From NCBI GenBank assembly GCA_028694115.1, contig JAQUUB010000018.1:3510-67509 (forward strand): 64,000 bases of DNA, written 5' to 3'. The translations under genes and the position numbers were made by a program. The notes below the pieces were generated by a model that saw only the letters and a list, made by a program, of their open reading frames with translations, had not been told where the DNA came from and ran no database searches. Below, in pieces: positions 6,934 through 14,996 of the stretch (its first letter is position 1; the number at the start of each line of letters is the position of its first letter). The stretch is from Lachnospiraceae bacterium. GTDB lineage: Bacteria > Bacillota_A > Clostridia > Lachnospirales > Lachnospiraceae.

Positions 6934-9306
6934 ATGAGAAAACGAATTTTAAGAACAGTACTTTTACTTAGCATGGTAGTGGCACTATTCCCAATGTGCG
7001 GGATCACCGCAAGCGCTGCGGTAAGTAACACAGGTAGCGTTAGCGTAAACGACACAAGAGCCAACACAACGGAGATCGTATTCGGTGGAAAGAACTGGCT
7101 TGTTATAGGCTATAATGGCACAGGTGTTGCATCTGAAAGCGGCAGTATGACATTGCTGGCAAAAGATAACATAGTGAATAAGGTGATGTTTCATAATGAT
7201 TATAACGATTATGCAGGCAGTGATTTGAAAGTCCAGATAGACAAACTAGCGGGTCTAACAAGTGATGGAAACGGCGGTTTATTTACACAGTCAGAGCAAG
7301 ATGTCATACAGAGAATTACACTGACAGGCGGCGGTATTAGCATAGCGGGTGGGGATGTAGAAAATGCCATACTCTGGCCATTGGATCATTACGAGGCTAC
7401 TATTGTAAATACAGATATTTTAAGAACAAACTTTGACGGAGGTAGCAACAAAGAGTGGTGGTTGCGCTCTGTTTATAGTAATCAGGTGTATTTCGAGCTT
7501 TGGAATGGAATTTTACAAACAGGCCATCCAATTAACCAATTTGGTGTCCGCCCTGCTTTTAAGCTAAATCTGTCATCTATCCTCTTTACATCTGGCGCAG
7601 TAGGTGGAAAATCCAGTACGGCAGGGGCCAGTCTGGTGGCGATTGCATTACCAACCGATCCACAAAAGCTGACGCTTAGAGATGATACTTTAGATAGCGG
7701 TGTTATAACAGTGAATGGAGCAAATATCAATGTAGGCACAACGGTAAATGTAAATGTAACAGGTGCAACGGCAAGTAAATCTCTTTCAGCAATAATCACC
7801 GATAGTACAGGAAACACGGTAAAATATTATGGTAAAATTGCAGATACTGATCCATCTGGTGCCGTAGTAGATGCAAATTTAACCTTGCCGATAACACTTG
7901 ACACAAATAATGTACTGAAATTTTTAGTAGAGGAAATCAATGGTGACAACCTCACCGACTATGCAAGTGAGCCGAAGGAGGCGACAATTACACTCACCCC
8001 TTCAGATACCACAGCCCCAATTTTAGCAGAAGGAGATGTGAACAGGACCAGTGATACATCATGCACAGTGAAATTCACATCGGATGAAGCAGGAAGTTAT
8101 TACTATGCAGTGGTGGAAGATGGAGCAGGCGAACCAGTAATTACTACGAGTGGGCTCGGTACGGCTTGCACTACAGGGGAGACAACGATTACTGATCCGG
8201 ATGGACTGACAGTGGGAGCGAAGGATATTTATATTATAGTAAAAGATGCAGCAGACAATGTCAGCAACGCACTAGAGATTGACATCAATGCTTTTGCAGT
8301 TATACCATCCATCACAACTCATCCAAGCAATCAGGAAGTGAATGCAGGCAGTAACACCAGCTTTACCGTAGAGGCAACAGGCACAGGATTGACATATCAG
8401 TGGCAGAAGGATACAGGCTCTGGATTTAGTACGATATCAAACGGAGACGTTTATAGTGGAGCAACAACAGCAACACTGAATATCACAGGAGCAACAGCCG
8501 GAATGAATGGCTATCGCTACCGCGTGGTGGTAACAGGAACGGTAGCTCCGTCAGCAACCTCTAATGCAGCAACACTGACAGTGAATACAGCGGCAACCTA
8601 TCATTCCATTACGACAGTGGTGTCGCCAACAAATGGTGGGAGTGTCAGTGGTGCGGGACAGGTTCCAGAAGGTGGCAGCAAAACACTGAAAGCAAAGTCA
8701 AACAGTGGGTATCAGTTCCTTAAATGGACAAAAGATGGTAATACGGTTGGAACATCTAGCACGTTATTACTTACGAATATTGTAGAAGATGCAGAATATA
8801 CGGCATTCTTTAAGAAGAGTAGTAGTGATTCAAAGGAGGAAGAAAAGACAGAAGAAAAGGCAGAGACTACCCATAAAGACGACACAGCACCACAGATCCC
8901 ATCCGCATTACCGTACCGGACAACCCAGGGAACTTTTGTTGGGGAGAAGAGTGCATTTAATATCAAAGCTTTGGAATCGAGTACAACAAGTACCCAGAAC
9001 CAGAGTACACTTGCCACTTATTTTACGACACAATATTTCAAGGGAAAAACAGGAACGACCATGGCATGCTACGATATGCATGCACCATGGGGTGCTAAAA
9101 GGGAATGGAAGGACGGAACTTGTAAATTCACATGGAATATCGATGATGTAAGGGCAGGAGATACGGTATTCGTTATCTGGTATAACGAAAGGAATCCACT
9201 GGGAGCACAGCTGATAGAGGCGACGGTAGCAGCAGACAATTCGATAACCTTCACGATTCCATATCTGGGTGACGTATCAACCATTAGCGTCGTTAAAGTG
9301 AATTAA
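6934..9306 (+). CDS. Secreted multidomain repeat protein (DUF6273, Ig-like, InlB B-repeat)
   Basis: 790 residues with a clear Sec signal peptide (MRKR, hydrophobic core, cleavage after ITASAA). Residues 45-215 resemble DUF6273 (GKNWLVIGY, WPLD, WWLRS, GVRPAFKLN). A middle region of beta-sandwich-like sequence follows (SDTTAPILAEGDV, KDAADNVSNAL), then an Ig-like module at about 450-550 (PSNQEVNAGS, YQWQKDTGSGF, YRYRVVVTG), an InlB B-repeat at about 555-630 (SPTNGGSVSG, GYQFLKWTKDG, EDAEYTAFF), an acidic Lys/Glu linker and the same unrecognised C-terminal domain of about 130 residues as the protein at 1-1446. No sortase motif is seen. The role is probably at the cell surface (adhesion or wall association). 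Expression may depend on the LytTR regulator through the repeats at 6781. Confidence 0.8.
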   Translation: MRKRILRTVLLLSMVVALFPMCGITASAAVSNTGSVSVNDTRANTTEIVFGGKNWLVIGYNGTGVASESGSMTLLAKDNIVNKVMFHNDYNDYAGSDLKVQIDKLAGLTSDGNGGLFTQSEQDVIQRITLTGGGISIAGGDVENAILWPLDHYEATIVNTDILRTNFDGGSNKEWWLRSVYSNQVYFELWNGILQTGHPINQFGVRPAFKLNLSSILFTSGAVGGKSSTAGASLVAIALPTDPQKLTLRDDTLDSGVITVNGANINVGTTVNVNVTGATASKSLSAIITDSTGNTVKYYGKIADTDPSGAVVDANLTLPITLDTNNVLKFLVEEINGDNLTDYASEPKEATITLTPSDTTAPILAEGDVNRTSDTSCTVKFTSDEAGSYYYAVVEDGAGEPVITTSGLGTACTTGETTITDPDGLTVGAKDIYIIVKDAADNVSNALEIDINAFAVIPSITTHPSNQEVNAGSNTSFTVEATGTGLTYQWQKDTGSGFSTISNGDVYSGATTATLNITGATAGMNGYRYRVVVTGTVAPSATSNAATLTVNTAATYHSITTVVSPTNGGSVSGAGQVPEGGSKTLKAKSNSGYQFLKWTKDGNTVGTSSTLLLTNIVEDAEYTAFFKKSSSDSKEEEKTEEKAETTHKDDTAPQIPSALPYRTTQGTFVGEKSAFNIKALESSTTSTQNQSTLATYFTTQYFKGKTGTTMACYDMHAPWGAKREWKDGTCKFTWNIDDVRAGDTVFVIWYNERNPLGAQLIEATVAADNSITFTIPYLGDVSTISVVKVN

Positions 9307-9315
9307 TTATATGGA

Positions 9316-10215
9316 TTATTCTTCCATAAAAGAAATAAAGTTTTTAACAGATAAAGTTTTTAACGTATTTGTTTTATAAATAAAACCAATTTCACGCTTT
9401 GGAATATGGATTGGGGTATCTACCTCAATCAGCGAACCATCAGCAAGCTCTTTTTGAACAAAATCTTTAATCACACAGGCAATACCAAGACTGATTTTTG
9501 CAAACTCAATTAGTAAATCCATGGAAGTCACTTCAATTAGATTGGAAGGATTTAGGATGGAGGAATGCAAGTATTCATCGACGTATTGCCTAGTGATATT
9601 TTCTTTGTTTAATAACATTAGAGTCGCACTTTCTAAAGGATTTTCTTCCTTATAATCGGCATGCAGTTTCAAATTACTTTGATACGTACTAGTTGCTACG
9701 AAGATATCTTCAATACGTTTCAGCGTATGAAATTCCATTGAACGTAGATCAGTAGGTCTGCCGACAAGTCCGATATCAATCTTACCAGAATCCAATAATT
9801 TTAAAGTCTCATGAGTGGACTGACAGGCAATACTGACTCTGACATGAGGGTAATTTTCTATATATTTTTTTAGGTAGGGGAGTAAAACATATTTGCAAAG
9901 TGTCGTACTGACTCCGATTGTCAGGTGCCCAATACCGAGGTCCTTACTTTGCTTGATTTGTTCTTCTCCAATTCGGATGGAATGAAACGCCTTGGAAACT
10001 TCTTCATAAAGCAGTGTACCTTCATAGGTCAGTTTTACCCCTCTGGTACTACGTATGAAGAGCGGTACACCGAGGTTTTCTTCTAATTTCTGAATTGCTT
10101 TACTAATAGCAGGCTGGCTGATAAATAATTCTTCTGCAGCTTTCGTAATATTTCCATGGTTTGCAACCGATAAAAAAATATGGTAGAGGGATAGATTATT
10201 TTCCATAATATTCAT
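9316..10215 (-). CDS. LysR-family transcriptional regulator
   Basis: 299 residues. N-terminal winged helix-turn-helix typical of LysR proteins (FLSVANHGNITKAAEEL, ISQPAISKAIQKLE, LGVPLFIRSTRGVKLT), then a periplasmic-binding-protein-like effector domain (LTIGVSTTLCKYVLLPYL, GLVGRPTDL). It is transcribed away from leuC across a 376-base intergenic region that holds an ATAAC-N5-GTTAT palindrome, so it is probably the activator of leuCD, perhaps sensing a branched-chain intermediate; this role is inferred from position. Its stop lies only about 10 bases from that of the convergent surface protein gene, with no separate terminator in between. Confidence 0.85.
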   Translation of the reverse strand: MNIMENNLSLYHIFLSVANHGNITKAAEELFISQPAISKAIQKLEENLGVPLFIRSTRGVKLTYEGTLLYEEVSKAFHSIRIGEEQIKQSKDLGIGHLTIGVSTTLCKYVLLPYLKKYIENYPHVRVSIACQSTHETLKLLDSGKIDIGLVGRPTDLRSMEFHTLKRIEDIFVATSTYQSNLKLHADYKEENPLESATLMLLNKENITRQYVDEYLHSSILNPSNLIEVTSMDLLIEFAKISLGIACVIKDFVQKELADGSLIEVDTPIHIPKREIGFIYKTNTLKTLSVKNFISFMEE

Positions 10216-10591
10216 GCCTTTCGAAAGTTAACTTTCTAGTATTATGTTTTGTAGTTTCTTATTTCTATTGCAATAAAATTCAATTACTAGTCAAATACAG
10301 TAAGGTCGTATATAATTAGGAAAGCGTGAAAATAATTTTTAAGGAAGCGAAATAACCGCTTCTAAGAAATACTATGTTTCACACCTAAGAAGTCGCAAAC
10401 GTCTTCTTATAAAGTATAATTTTCAAACATGCAGTTATAACTACAAGTTATTACAAATATAATTACTATGTATTTTAATTATAGTAGCACATATGATAAG
10501 ATGATTGCAAGAGGTCGGGGAGTTAAAATAAAAGCCTATCAACTTTTTCCCCGGCCTTCTTAGTAAGAGACGAAAATAGGAGGATATAAGA
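10216..10591. promoter_or_regulatory. LysR-leuC divergent regulatory region
   Basis: 376 bases without a gene. Contents: a possible + strand promoter TAGTCA (10288-10293)/TATAAT (10311-10316, 17-base spacer); a palindromic repeat with module A- and B-like parts at 10324-10409; ATAAC-TACAA-GTTAT at 10437-10451, which fits the T-N11-A form of LysR-family sites; an ATAATT...AATTAT inverted repeat at about 10459-10482; and a long hairpin at about 10511-10560 (GAGGTCGGGGAGTT against AACTTTTTCCCCGGCCTTC) just before the leuC binding site AGGAGG. That hairpin lacks a good T-run, so it may modulate rather than terminate. No T-box signature is present. Confidence 0.5.
10324..10409 (+). repeat. Diverged module A + module B palindromic repeat
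   Basis: Outer arms GCGTGAAA (10324-10331) and TTTCACAC (10377-10384) enclose an inner stem GGAAGCG/CGCTTC; directly after comes module B, TAAGAAG-TCGCAAACGT-CTTCTTA (10386-10409). The same A-B order occurs at 33913-33996 and 50397-50480. Confidence 0.6.
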
Positions 10592-11851
10592 ATGGGAATG
10601 ACAATGACGCAAAAAATATTAGCAGCTCATGCAGGACTAGATTCAGTAGTTGCAGGACAGTTAATTGAGGCAGAATTAGACCTTGTACTTGGAAATGATA
10701 TTACAACGCCTGTTGCAATCCGTGAAATGGATAAAATGAAAAACAATCAGGTATTTCATAAAGATAAAATCGCTCTGGTAATGGATCACTTTATTCCGAA
10801 TAAGGATATTAAGTCAGCAGAAAACTGCAAATGTGTAAGAGAATTTGCCTGCAAGCATGAGATTTCTAATTATTTTGATGTTGGAGATATGGGAATTGAA
10901 CATGCATTACTTCCTGAAAAAGGTCTGACTGTTGCAGGAGATGCAATTATTGGTGCAGATTCCCATACTTGTACGTATGGAGCACTTGGTGCATTTTCTA
11001 CCGGTGTTGGAAGTACGGATATGGCTGCCGGAATGGCAACCGGTAAGGCTTGGTTTAAGGTACCAGCTGCCATGAAATTCAATATTATCGGAAAGCCCTC
11101 CAAATGGGTTAGTGGAAAAGATGTGATTCTTCATATTATTGGTATGATTGGTGTAGATGGTGCTCTCTACAAATCAATGGAATTTGTAGGAGAGGGACTT
11201 AAAAATTTATCTATGGATGATCGCTTTACCATTGCCAATATGGCGATTGAAGCAGGTGGGAAAAATGGTATTTTTCCAGTGGATGAAAAAGCGATTGCCT
11301 ATATGGAGGAGCATAGTAAACGTCCTTATAAGATTTATGAAGCAGACGAAGATGCAGTCTATGATGAGGAATATACGATTGATTTAAGCGAATTGAAGCC
11401 TACGATTGCATTTCCACATCTTCCAGAAAACACAAAGACCATCGATGAAATAAAAGAGCCTGTTACGATTGACCAGTCGGTGATTGGATCTTGTACAAAC
11501 GGACGTATTGATGACTTGCGGGTTGCTGCTGAAATCTTAAAGGGCAAAAAGGTTCATAAAAATGTTCGTTGCATTATTATTCCAGCTACGCAGTCTATTT
11601 ACTTACAGGCAATGGAAGAGGGACTTTTAAAAATCTTCATTGAGGCAGGAGCAGTGGTATCGACACCTACCTGTGGACCTTGCTTAGGTGGATATATGGG
11701 AATTCTGGCTGCTGGGGAACGTTGTATCTCGACAACAAACCGTAACTTTGTAGGCAGAATGGGTCACGTGGAGTCAGAAGTTTATCTGGCTAGTCCAGCA
11801 GTAGCTGCTGCCAGTGCCATTACAGGATTTATCTGTTATCCAGAAGCGTAA
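10592..11851 (+). CDS. leuC: 3-isopropylmalate dehydratase large subunit
   Basis: 419 residues, the size of the clostridial/archaeal-type LeuC. It isomerises 2-isopropylmalate to 3-isopropylmalate in leucine synthesis as a heterodimer with LeuD. The [4Fe-4S] ligand cysteines are visible in GSCTNGR (near residue 300) and TCGPCLGG (near 360), together with the family motifs [15 protein letters not shown] and [13 protein letters not shown] stands eight bases before the ATG. The gene is followed 35 bases later by leuD. leuA and leuB are not in the window. Aconitase or homoaconitase is much less likely because of the length and the pairing with a separate small subunit. Confidence 0.95.
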   Translation: MGMTMTQKILAAHAGLDSVVAGQLIEAELDLVLGNDITTPVAIREMDKMKNNQVFHKDKIALVMDHFIPNKDIKSAENCKCVREFACKHEISNYFDVGDMGIEHALLPEKGLTVAGDAIIGADSHTCTYGALGAFSTGVGSTDMAAGMATGKAWFKVPAAMKFNIIGKPSKWVSGKDVILHIIGMIGVDGALYKSMEFVGEGLKNLSMDDRFTIANMAIEAGGKNGIFPVDEKAIAYMEEHSKRPYKIYEADEDAVYDEEYTIDLSELKPTIAFPHLPENTKTIDEIKEPVTIDQSVIGSCTNGRIDDLRVAAEILKGKKVHKNVRCIIIPATQSIYLQAMEEGLLKIFIEAGAVVSTPTCGPCLGGYMGILAAGERCISTTNRNFVGRMGHVESEVYLASPAVAAASAITGFICYPEA

Positions 11852-11886
11852 GAATTGATTGAGATGAATAAAATGGAGGATCGTAA

Positions 11887-12375
11887 ATGAAAGCAAAAGG
11901 TAGTGTTTTTAAATATGGAGATAATGTAGATACCGATGTGATTATTCCAGCAAGATACTTAAATATACAGGATCCAAATGAATTAGCTATGCACTGTATG
12001 GAGGATATCGATCAGGATTTTGTATCCAAGGTAAAGCCTGGAGATATCATGGTAGCGAATAAGAATTTTGGATGTGGTTCTAGCCGTGAGCATGCACCAC
12101 TTGTAATCAAGGTTGCAGGGGTCAGCTGTGTCATTGCTGAAACTTTTGCAAGAATCTTTTACCGCAATGCAATCAATATTGGACTTCCAATTATTGAATG
12201 CGAGGAGGCTGCAAAAGGAATTGATGCAGGAGATGAAGTAGAAGTTGATTTTGACAGTGGTATGATCTACAATCGAACGAAAAAGGCAGAATACAAAGGC
12301 CAGCCATTCCCTGAATTTATGCAAAAGATTATTCAGGCAGAGGGACTAGTGAATTATATTAATTCTCAAAAATAG
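11887..12375 (+). CDS. leuD: 3-isopropylmalate dehydratase small subunit
   Basis: 162 residues with the swivel domain of the aconitase superfamily: [13 protein letters not shown] at the start, the substrate-binding [11 protein letters not shown] motif and [15 protein letters not shown]. It completes the LeuCD enzyme with the gene immediately upstream, sharing its promoter; GGAGG lies ahead of the ATG. A strong terminator 17 bases after the stop closes the operon, so only leuC and leuD are co-transcribed here. Confidence 0.95.
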   Translation: MKAKGSVFKYGDNVDTDVIIPARYLNIQDPNELAMHCMEDIDQDFVSKVKPGDIMVANKNFGCGSSREHAPLVIKVAGVSCVIAETFARIFYRNAINIGLPIIECEEAAKGIDAGDEVEVDFDSGMIYNRTKKAEYKGQPFPEFMQKIIQAEGLVNYINSQK

Positions 12376-12392
12376 AAGGATATGAGTAAGAT

Positions 12393-12417
12393 GCCTGCAG
12401 GAGACTGCAGGCTTTTT
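12393..12417 (+). terminator. Rho-independent terminator of leuCD
   Basis: GCCTGCAG-GAGA-CTGCAGGC perfect stem followed by TTTTT. Confidence 0.9.
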
Positions 12418-12467
12418 CGTACCTGGATTTCATTCTGATAACTAATTTTTGCTTTTAGGATTAAAAG

Positions 12468-12521
12468 TTGACTACAGATGATTATTCGGCTAATATATAA
12501 ACATAATAATAATTAGCCGAA
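12468..12521 (+). promoter_or_regulatory. Promoter with palindromic operator for the DUF4143 ATPase gene
   Basis: TTGACT (12468-12473) and TAATAT (12491-12496) with 17 bases between. The inverted repeat TTCGGCTAAT (12485-12494) / ATTAGCCGAA (12512-12521) covers the -10 and the likely start point and ends at the ribosome binding site AAGGAG. Since the first arm lies mostly upstream of the transcript start, it looks like a protein-binding operator rather than an RNA hairpin. Confidence 0.6.
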
Positions 12522-12532
12522 AGGAGAGTTAT

Positions 12533-13756
12533 ATGAAATATATAAATAGAAGTTTGGAAAGTGTTGTAAAAGAATTAACGAAACAATATCCAGCAATTTT
12601 AATTATAGGTCCAAGACAAGTTGGGAAGACAACCATGCTCCAGAAATTGATGGAGGGAACGGATAGAAACTATGTTACGTTGGATGATTTGAATGAACGT
12701 GCGCTTGCAAAGAGTGATCCCGATATGTTTTTTCAGATTCATAAACCACCTGTGTTAATTGATGAAGTACAGTATGCTCCAGAACTTTTTTCCTATATTA
12801 AAATATCAGTGGATCAAAATCATAAGGCAGGTGATTTTTGGCTTACAGGTTCTCAAGTTTTTAAATTAATGAAGGGCGTTGGAGAATCACTGGCTGGAAG
12901 GGTTGCGATACTTAATATGACTACATTATCCCAGTCTGAGATATACGGCTTAATGAATACTCCGTTTCAGGTTGATTTGAATATTCTAAATGAAAAGATG
13001 AAAGAAAGAGAAAGTGCTGATACAGAAATGATTTTTGAAAGAATATTTAAGGGTTCCATGCCAGCGATTATAAATGGGACATATGTTAATAGTAATATTT
13101 TCTACAATAGCTATATTTGTACCTATATTCAAAGGGATGTTAGAGAATTGTCAGATTCCATTGATGCATTGAAATTCTTAAAATTCATGACGGCGGTAGC
13201 AGCTAGATGTGGTCAGATGTTGAATATTTCAGATATTGCAGTGGATGCAGATATCAATCAAGTACAGGCAAAAAATTGGTTGAATATTCTTGAAACATTA
13301 GGTATTATTTTTTACCTTCATCCATACTCAAACAATATGCTAAAGCGTCTTGTGAAAACACCAAAATTATATTTTTATGACACAGGTCTTGTGTGCTATC
13401 TGACAAAGTGGAGTAGTGCAAAAACAGTGGAAAGTGGAGCCATGAATGGAGCGATATTAGAGAATTATGTAGTATCAGAAATTGCGAAAAGTTATTATGG
13501 AAATGGACAGGAACCATATATGTATTATTATCGGGATAAGGATTCTAAAGAAATAGATATTGTACTGGAAAGAGATGGGGTCATTCATCCGATTGAAATT
13601 AAAAAGACGGCAAATCCGGGAAATGAACTGGTAAAAACTTTCCGTTTGCTTGATAAAGCATCTGTTCCTCGTGCAAAAGGTGCCGTTATTTGCATGAAGC
13701 AAAAGTTATCAGCGATAGATCATGAGAATTTAATTGTGCCAATCTATTTAATTTAG
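12533..13756 (+). CDS. AAA_14/DUF4143 family ATP-binding protein
   Basis: 407 residues. N-terminal AAA_14 ATPase with Walker A GPRQVGKTT (about residues 27-35), Walker B VLIDEVQY, sensor TGSQ and an arginine-bearing LAGRVAIL segment. The C-terminal DUF4143 domain has a restriction-endonuclease-like core (KEIDIVLERDG ... HPIEIKK, fitting a D-x-E-x-K pattern). Such proteins are scattered, horizontally mobile and of unknown function; many sit in accessory regions. It has its own promoter and a palindromic operator and is followed by the toxin-antitoxin locus. No partner gene is visible. Confidence 0.85.
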   Translation: MKYINRSLESVVKELTKQYPAILIIGPRQVGKTTMLQKLMEGTDRNYVTLDDLNERALAKSDPDMFFQIHKPPVLIDEVQYAPELFSYIKISVDQNHKAGDFWLTGSQVFKLMKGVGESLAGRVAILNMTTLSQSEIYGLMNTPFQVDLNILNEKMKERESADTEMIFERIFKGSMPAIINGTYVNSNIFYNSYICTYIQRDVRELSDSIDALKFLKFMTAVAARCGQMLNISDIAVDADINQVQAKNWLNILETLGIIFYLHPYSNNMLKRLVKTPKLYFYDTGLVCYLTKWSSAKTVESGAMNGAILENYVVSEIAKSYYGNGQEPYMYYYRDKDSKEIDIVLERDGVIHPIEIKKTANPGNELVKTFRLLDKASVPRAKGAVICMKQKLSAIDHENLIVPIYLI

Positions 13757-13810
13757 AAAGCTTTGCGAATAAACTTGCAAAATAATTTTAAAGGGTGTTT
13801 TTTTTGAAAT

Positions 13811-13844
13811 CGAACTTCCGTTCGAGATAGATTTGTGATATAAT
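13811..13844 (+). promoter_or_regulatory. LexA-type SOS box overlapping the toxin promoter
   Basis: CGAACTTCCGTTCG at 13811-13824 is a perfect palindromic CGAAC-N4-GTTCG, the Gram-positive LexA operator. An extended -10, TG-A-TATAAT, lies at 13836-13844; the -35 position (about 13816-13821) falls inside the box, so bound LexA would exclude RNA polymerase. DNA damage should therefore induce the toxin transcript. Confidence 0.75.
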
Positions 13845-13865
13845 ATTAGAAGTGGGAACGGTTGT

Positions 13866-13884
13866 CCCCCTTGAGAAAGGGGGT
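13866..13884 (+). promoter_or_regulatory. Hairpin masking the toxin ribosome binding site
   Basis: CCCCCTT pairs with AAAGGGGG across a three-base loop; the purine arm is the Shine-Dalgarno sequence of the toxin at 13892. Sequestration of the binding site in the primary transcript is usual for type I toxins. Confidence 0.6.
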
Positions 13885-13891
13885 AGATGCT

Positions 13892-13987
13892 ATGTACATA
13901 ACGTATGATGAATTATTTCAATTTGGATTACTGGTTGTAGCAATTATATGTCTTGTGTTGAAGATAAGTCATAAAAACACAAAATAA
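13892..13987 (+). CDS. Putative type I toxin, Hol-Tox (holin-like) family small membrane peptide
   Basis: 31 residues: a polar start MYITYDELFQFG, one hydrophobic span (LLVVAIICLVL) and a basic tail (KISHKNTK). This matches the Hol-Tox pattern found in Firmicute prophages and chromosomes (YEELFQFG-hydrophobic-K-rich), a type I toxin that damages the membrane. Evidence for a type I locus: a Shine-Dalgarno held in a hairpin (13866-13884), a consensus promoter facing it from downstream (14101-14073), and a shared symmetrical terminator at its 3' end in which the stop codon is embedded. The LexA box ahead of it suggests SOS induction. Too short for routine gene callers. Confidence 0.75.
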   Translation: MYITYDELFQFGLLVVAIICLVLKISHKNTK

Positions 13988-14066
13988 CCGCCCCTCTCGC
14001 AAAGTTGTGGCGGTTATTTTGAACTCTAAATTATTGCAAGGGGCACAGCTTAGTACCACTGCTTGT
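13973..14066 (-). ncRNA. Putative antisense RNA antitoxin of the Hol-Tox locus
   Basis: A - strand promoter at 14101-14073 predicts a transcript of about 90 nucleotides starting near 14066 and ending at the hairpin 14020-13981 with the T-run at 13980-13973. It is complementary to the 3' end of the toxin mRNA, including the stop codon, the arrangement seen in txpA/RatA-type and bsrG/SR4-type pairs. Boundaries are predicted, not measured. Confidence 0.65.
13981..14020. terminator. Bidirectional terminator shared by toxin mRNA and antisense RNA
   Basis: Twelve-base perfect arms AAAATAACCGCC (13981-13992) and GGCGGTTATTTT (14009-14020). On the - strand the hairpin is followed by GTGTTTTT; on the + strand the 3' arm itself ends in TTATTTT. 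Confidence 0.8.
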
Positions 14067-14072
14067 AAATAC

Positions 14073-14101
14073 ACTATAGCATATATAGCACAAAATATCA
14101 A
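14073..14101 (-). promoter_or_regulatory. Sigma-A promoter of the antisense RNA
   Basis: Read on the - strand: TTGATA (14101-14096), 17-base spacer, TATAGT (14078-14073). It drives transcription toward the toxin gene and no coding frame lies between. Confidence 0.75.
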
Positions 14102-14149
14102 TAAGCACCTTTACAGGGCTAATGTAAAATTAAAGAAAAAAGGATTTTT

Positions 14150-14518
14150 ATGAAAAAGACGGATGTAATATTGATCGTTACGATCATTACCCTGGCAGTC
14201 TCGATTTTCCTTGTTCAGAGAGTCGTATTTATGAAAGCTGGAGAATATGTTCAGGTATCAGTAGATGGTATCGTAACGGATACCTATGATTTAACAGAAG
14301 ATAGAACAATAGAAATAGAAGGATATGCTCACTTGAAAAATGTTCTTCAAATAAAAGATGGGAAAGCAAAGATGATAGATGCTGGCTGTAAAGATAAACT
14401 TTGTGTCCATCAAAAGGAAATTTCTAAAACAGGAGAAGCCATTATCTGTCTGCCAAACCGGGTAGTTGTAGAGATTATTGGAGGGGATGAACAGGAGGTG
14501 GATGCAATTGCAAATTAA
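14150..14518 (+). CDS. NusG domain II-containing membrane-anchored protein
   Basis: 122 residues: an N-terminal membrane anchor (VILIVTIITLAVSIFLVQRVV) then a domain matching NusG_II/PF07009 (VQVSVDGIVTDTYDL, GCKDKLCVHQKEISKTGEAIICLPNRVVVEI). It has two conserved cysteines in the C-K-D-K-L-C segment and a third further on. Its frame overlaps the start of the following Gx-type membrane protein, a pairing widely conserved in clostridia, which suggests a joint extracytoplasmic role, possibly redox-linked. Molecular function is unknown. Confidence 0.8.
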   Translation: MKKTDVILIVTIITLAVSIFLVQRVVFMKAGEYVQVSVDGIVTDTYDLTEDRTIEIEGYAHLKNVLQIKDGKAKMIDAGCKDKLCVHQKEISKTGEAIICLPNRVVVEIIGGDEQEVDAIAN

Positions 14519-14996
14519 AAAGATATCCACGTTAAGCGCACTCCTGACGTTATCGTTGATTTGTAGTTACATAGAGAGCCTGATTCCGTTTTATTTTGGG
14601 GTACCGGGTATGAAATTAGGACTTACCAATCTGGTAATTGTGTTTCTACTTTATTCTTATTCCTTCAAAGAAGCATTGGCTGTAAATGTGGCAAGGATTT
14701 TATTAACAGGCTTTTTGTTTGGAAATCTCTTTGGGATTCTGTATAGTCTGGCAGGTGCTTTGCTTAGCCTGGTAATGATGGCACTGATACAGAGAACGAA
14801 GAAATTCAGTGTCATAGGTGTGAGTGTATGTGGTGGAGTTACCCATAATATAGGGCAGCTATTGATGGCAATGATGATTGTTGAAAATTACCGTGTATCT
14901 TTTTATCTTCCAGTACTGATTGTTGCTGGATGTCTGATGGGTGCATTGATTGGAATTGCTGCAAATGAAGTGATCAGGAGGGTTCATGTTACATGA
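14502..14996 (+). CDS. Gx transporter family / heptaprenyl diphosphate synthase component I-like membrane protein
   Basis: About 164 residues with five or six hydrophobic segments and the family pattern ESLIPFYFGVPGMKLGLTNL, LLTGFLFGN, GGVTHNIGQL (PF07456). Proteins of this family were named after a subunit of heptaprenyl diphosphate synthase, but as integral membrane proteins they resemble ECF-type substrate-binding components; what is carried is unknown. AGGAGG at 14493-14498 is only three bases from ATG 14502; TTG at 14508 gives better spacing and may be the true start. Its stop overlaps the ruvA start (ATGA). Confidence 0.75.
   Translation: MQLQIKKISTLSALLTLSLICSYIESLIPFYFGVPGMKLGLTNLVIVFLLYSYSFKEALAVNVARILLTGFLFGNLFGILYSLAGALLSLVMMALIQRTKKFSVIGVSVCGGVTHNIGQLLMAMMIVENYRVSFYLPVLIVAGCLMGALIGIAANEVIRRVHVT

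Noticed and set aside
10410..10591. T-box or leucine leader peptide ahead of leuC
   Set aside because: No run of Leu codons behind a start and no T-box signature; the hairpin lacks a T-run.
14478..14501. Upstream start for the Gx-type membrane protein
   Set aside because: It would begin inside the previous gene with no ribosome binding site; ATG 14502 or TTG 14508 next to AGGAGG is preferred.
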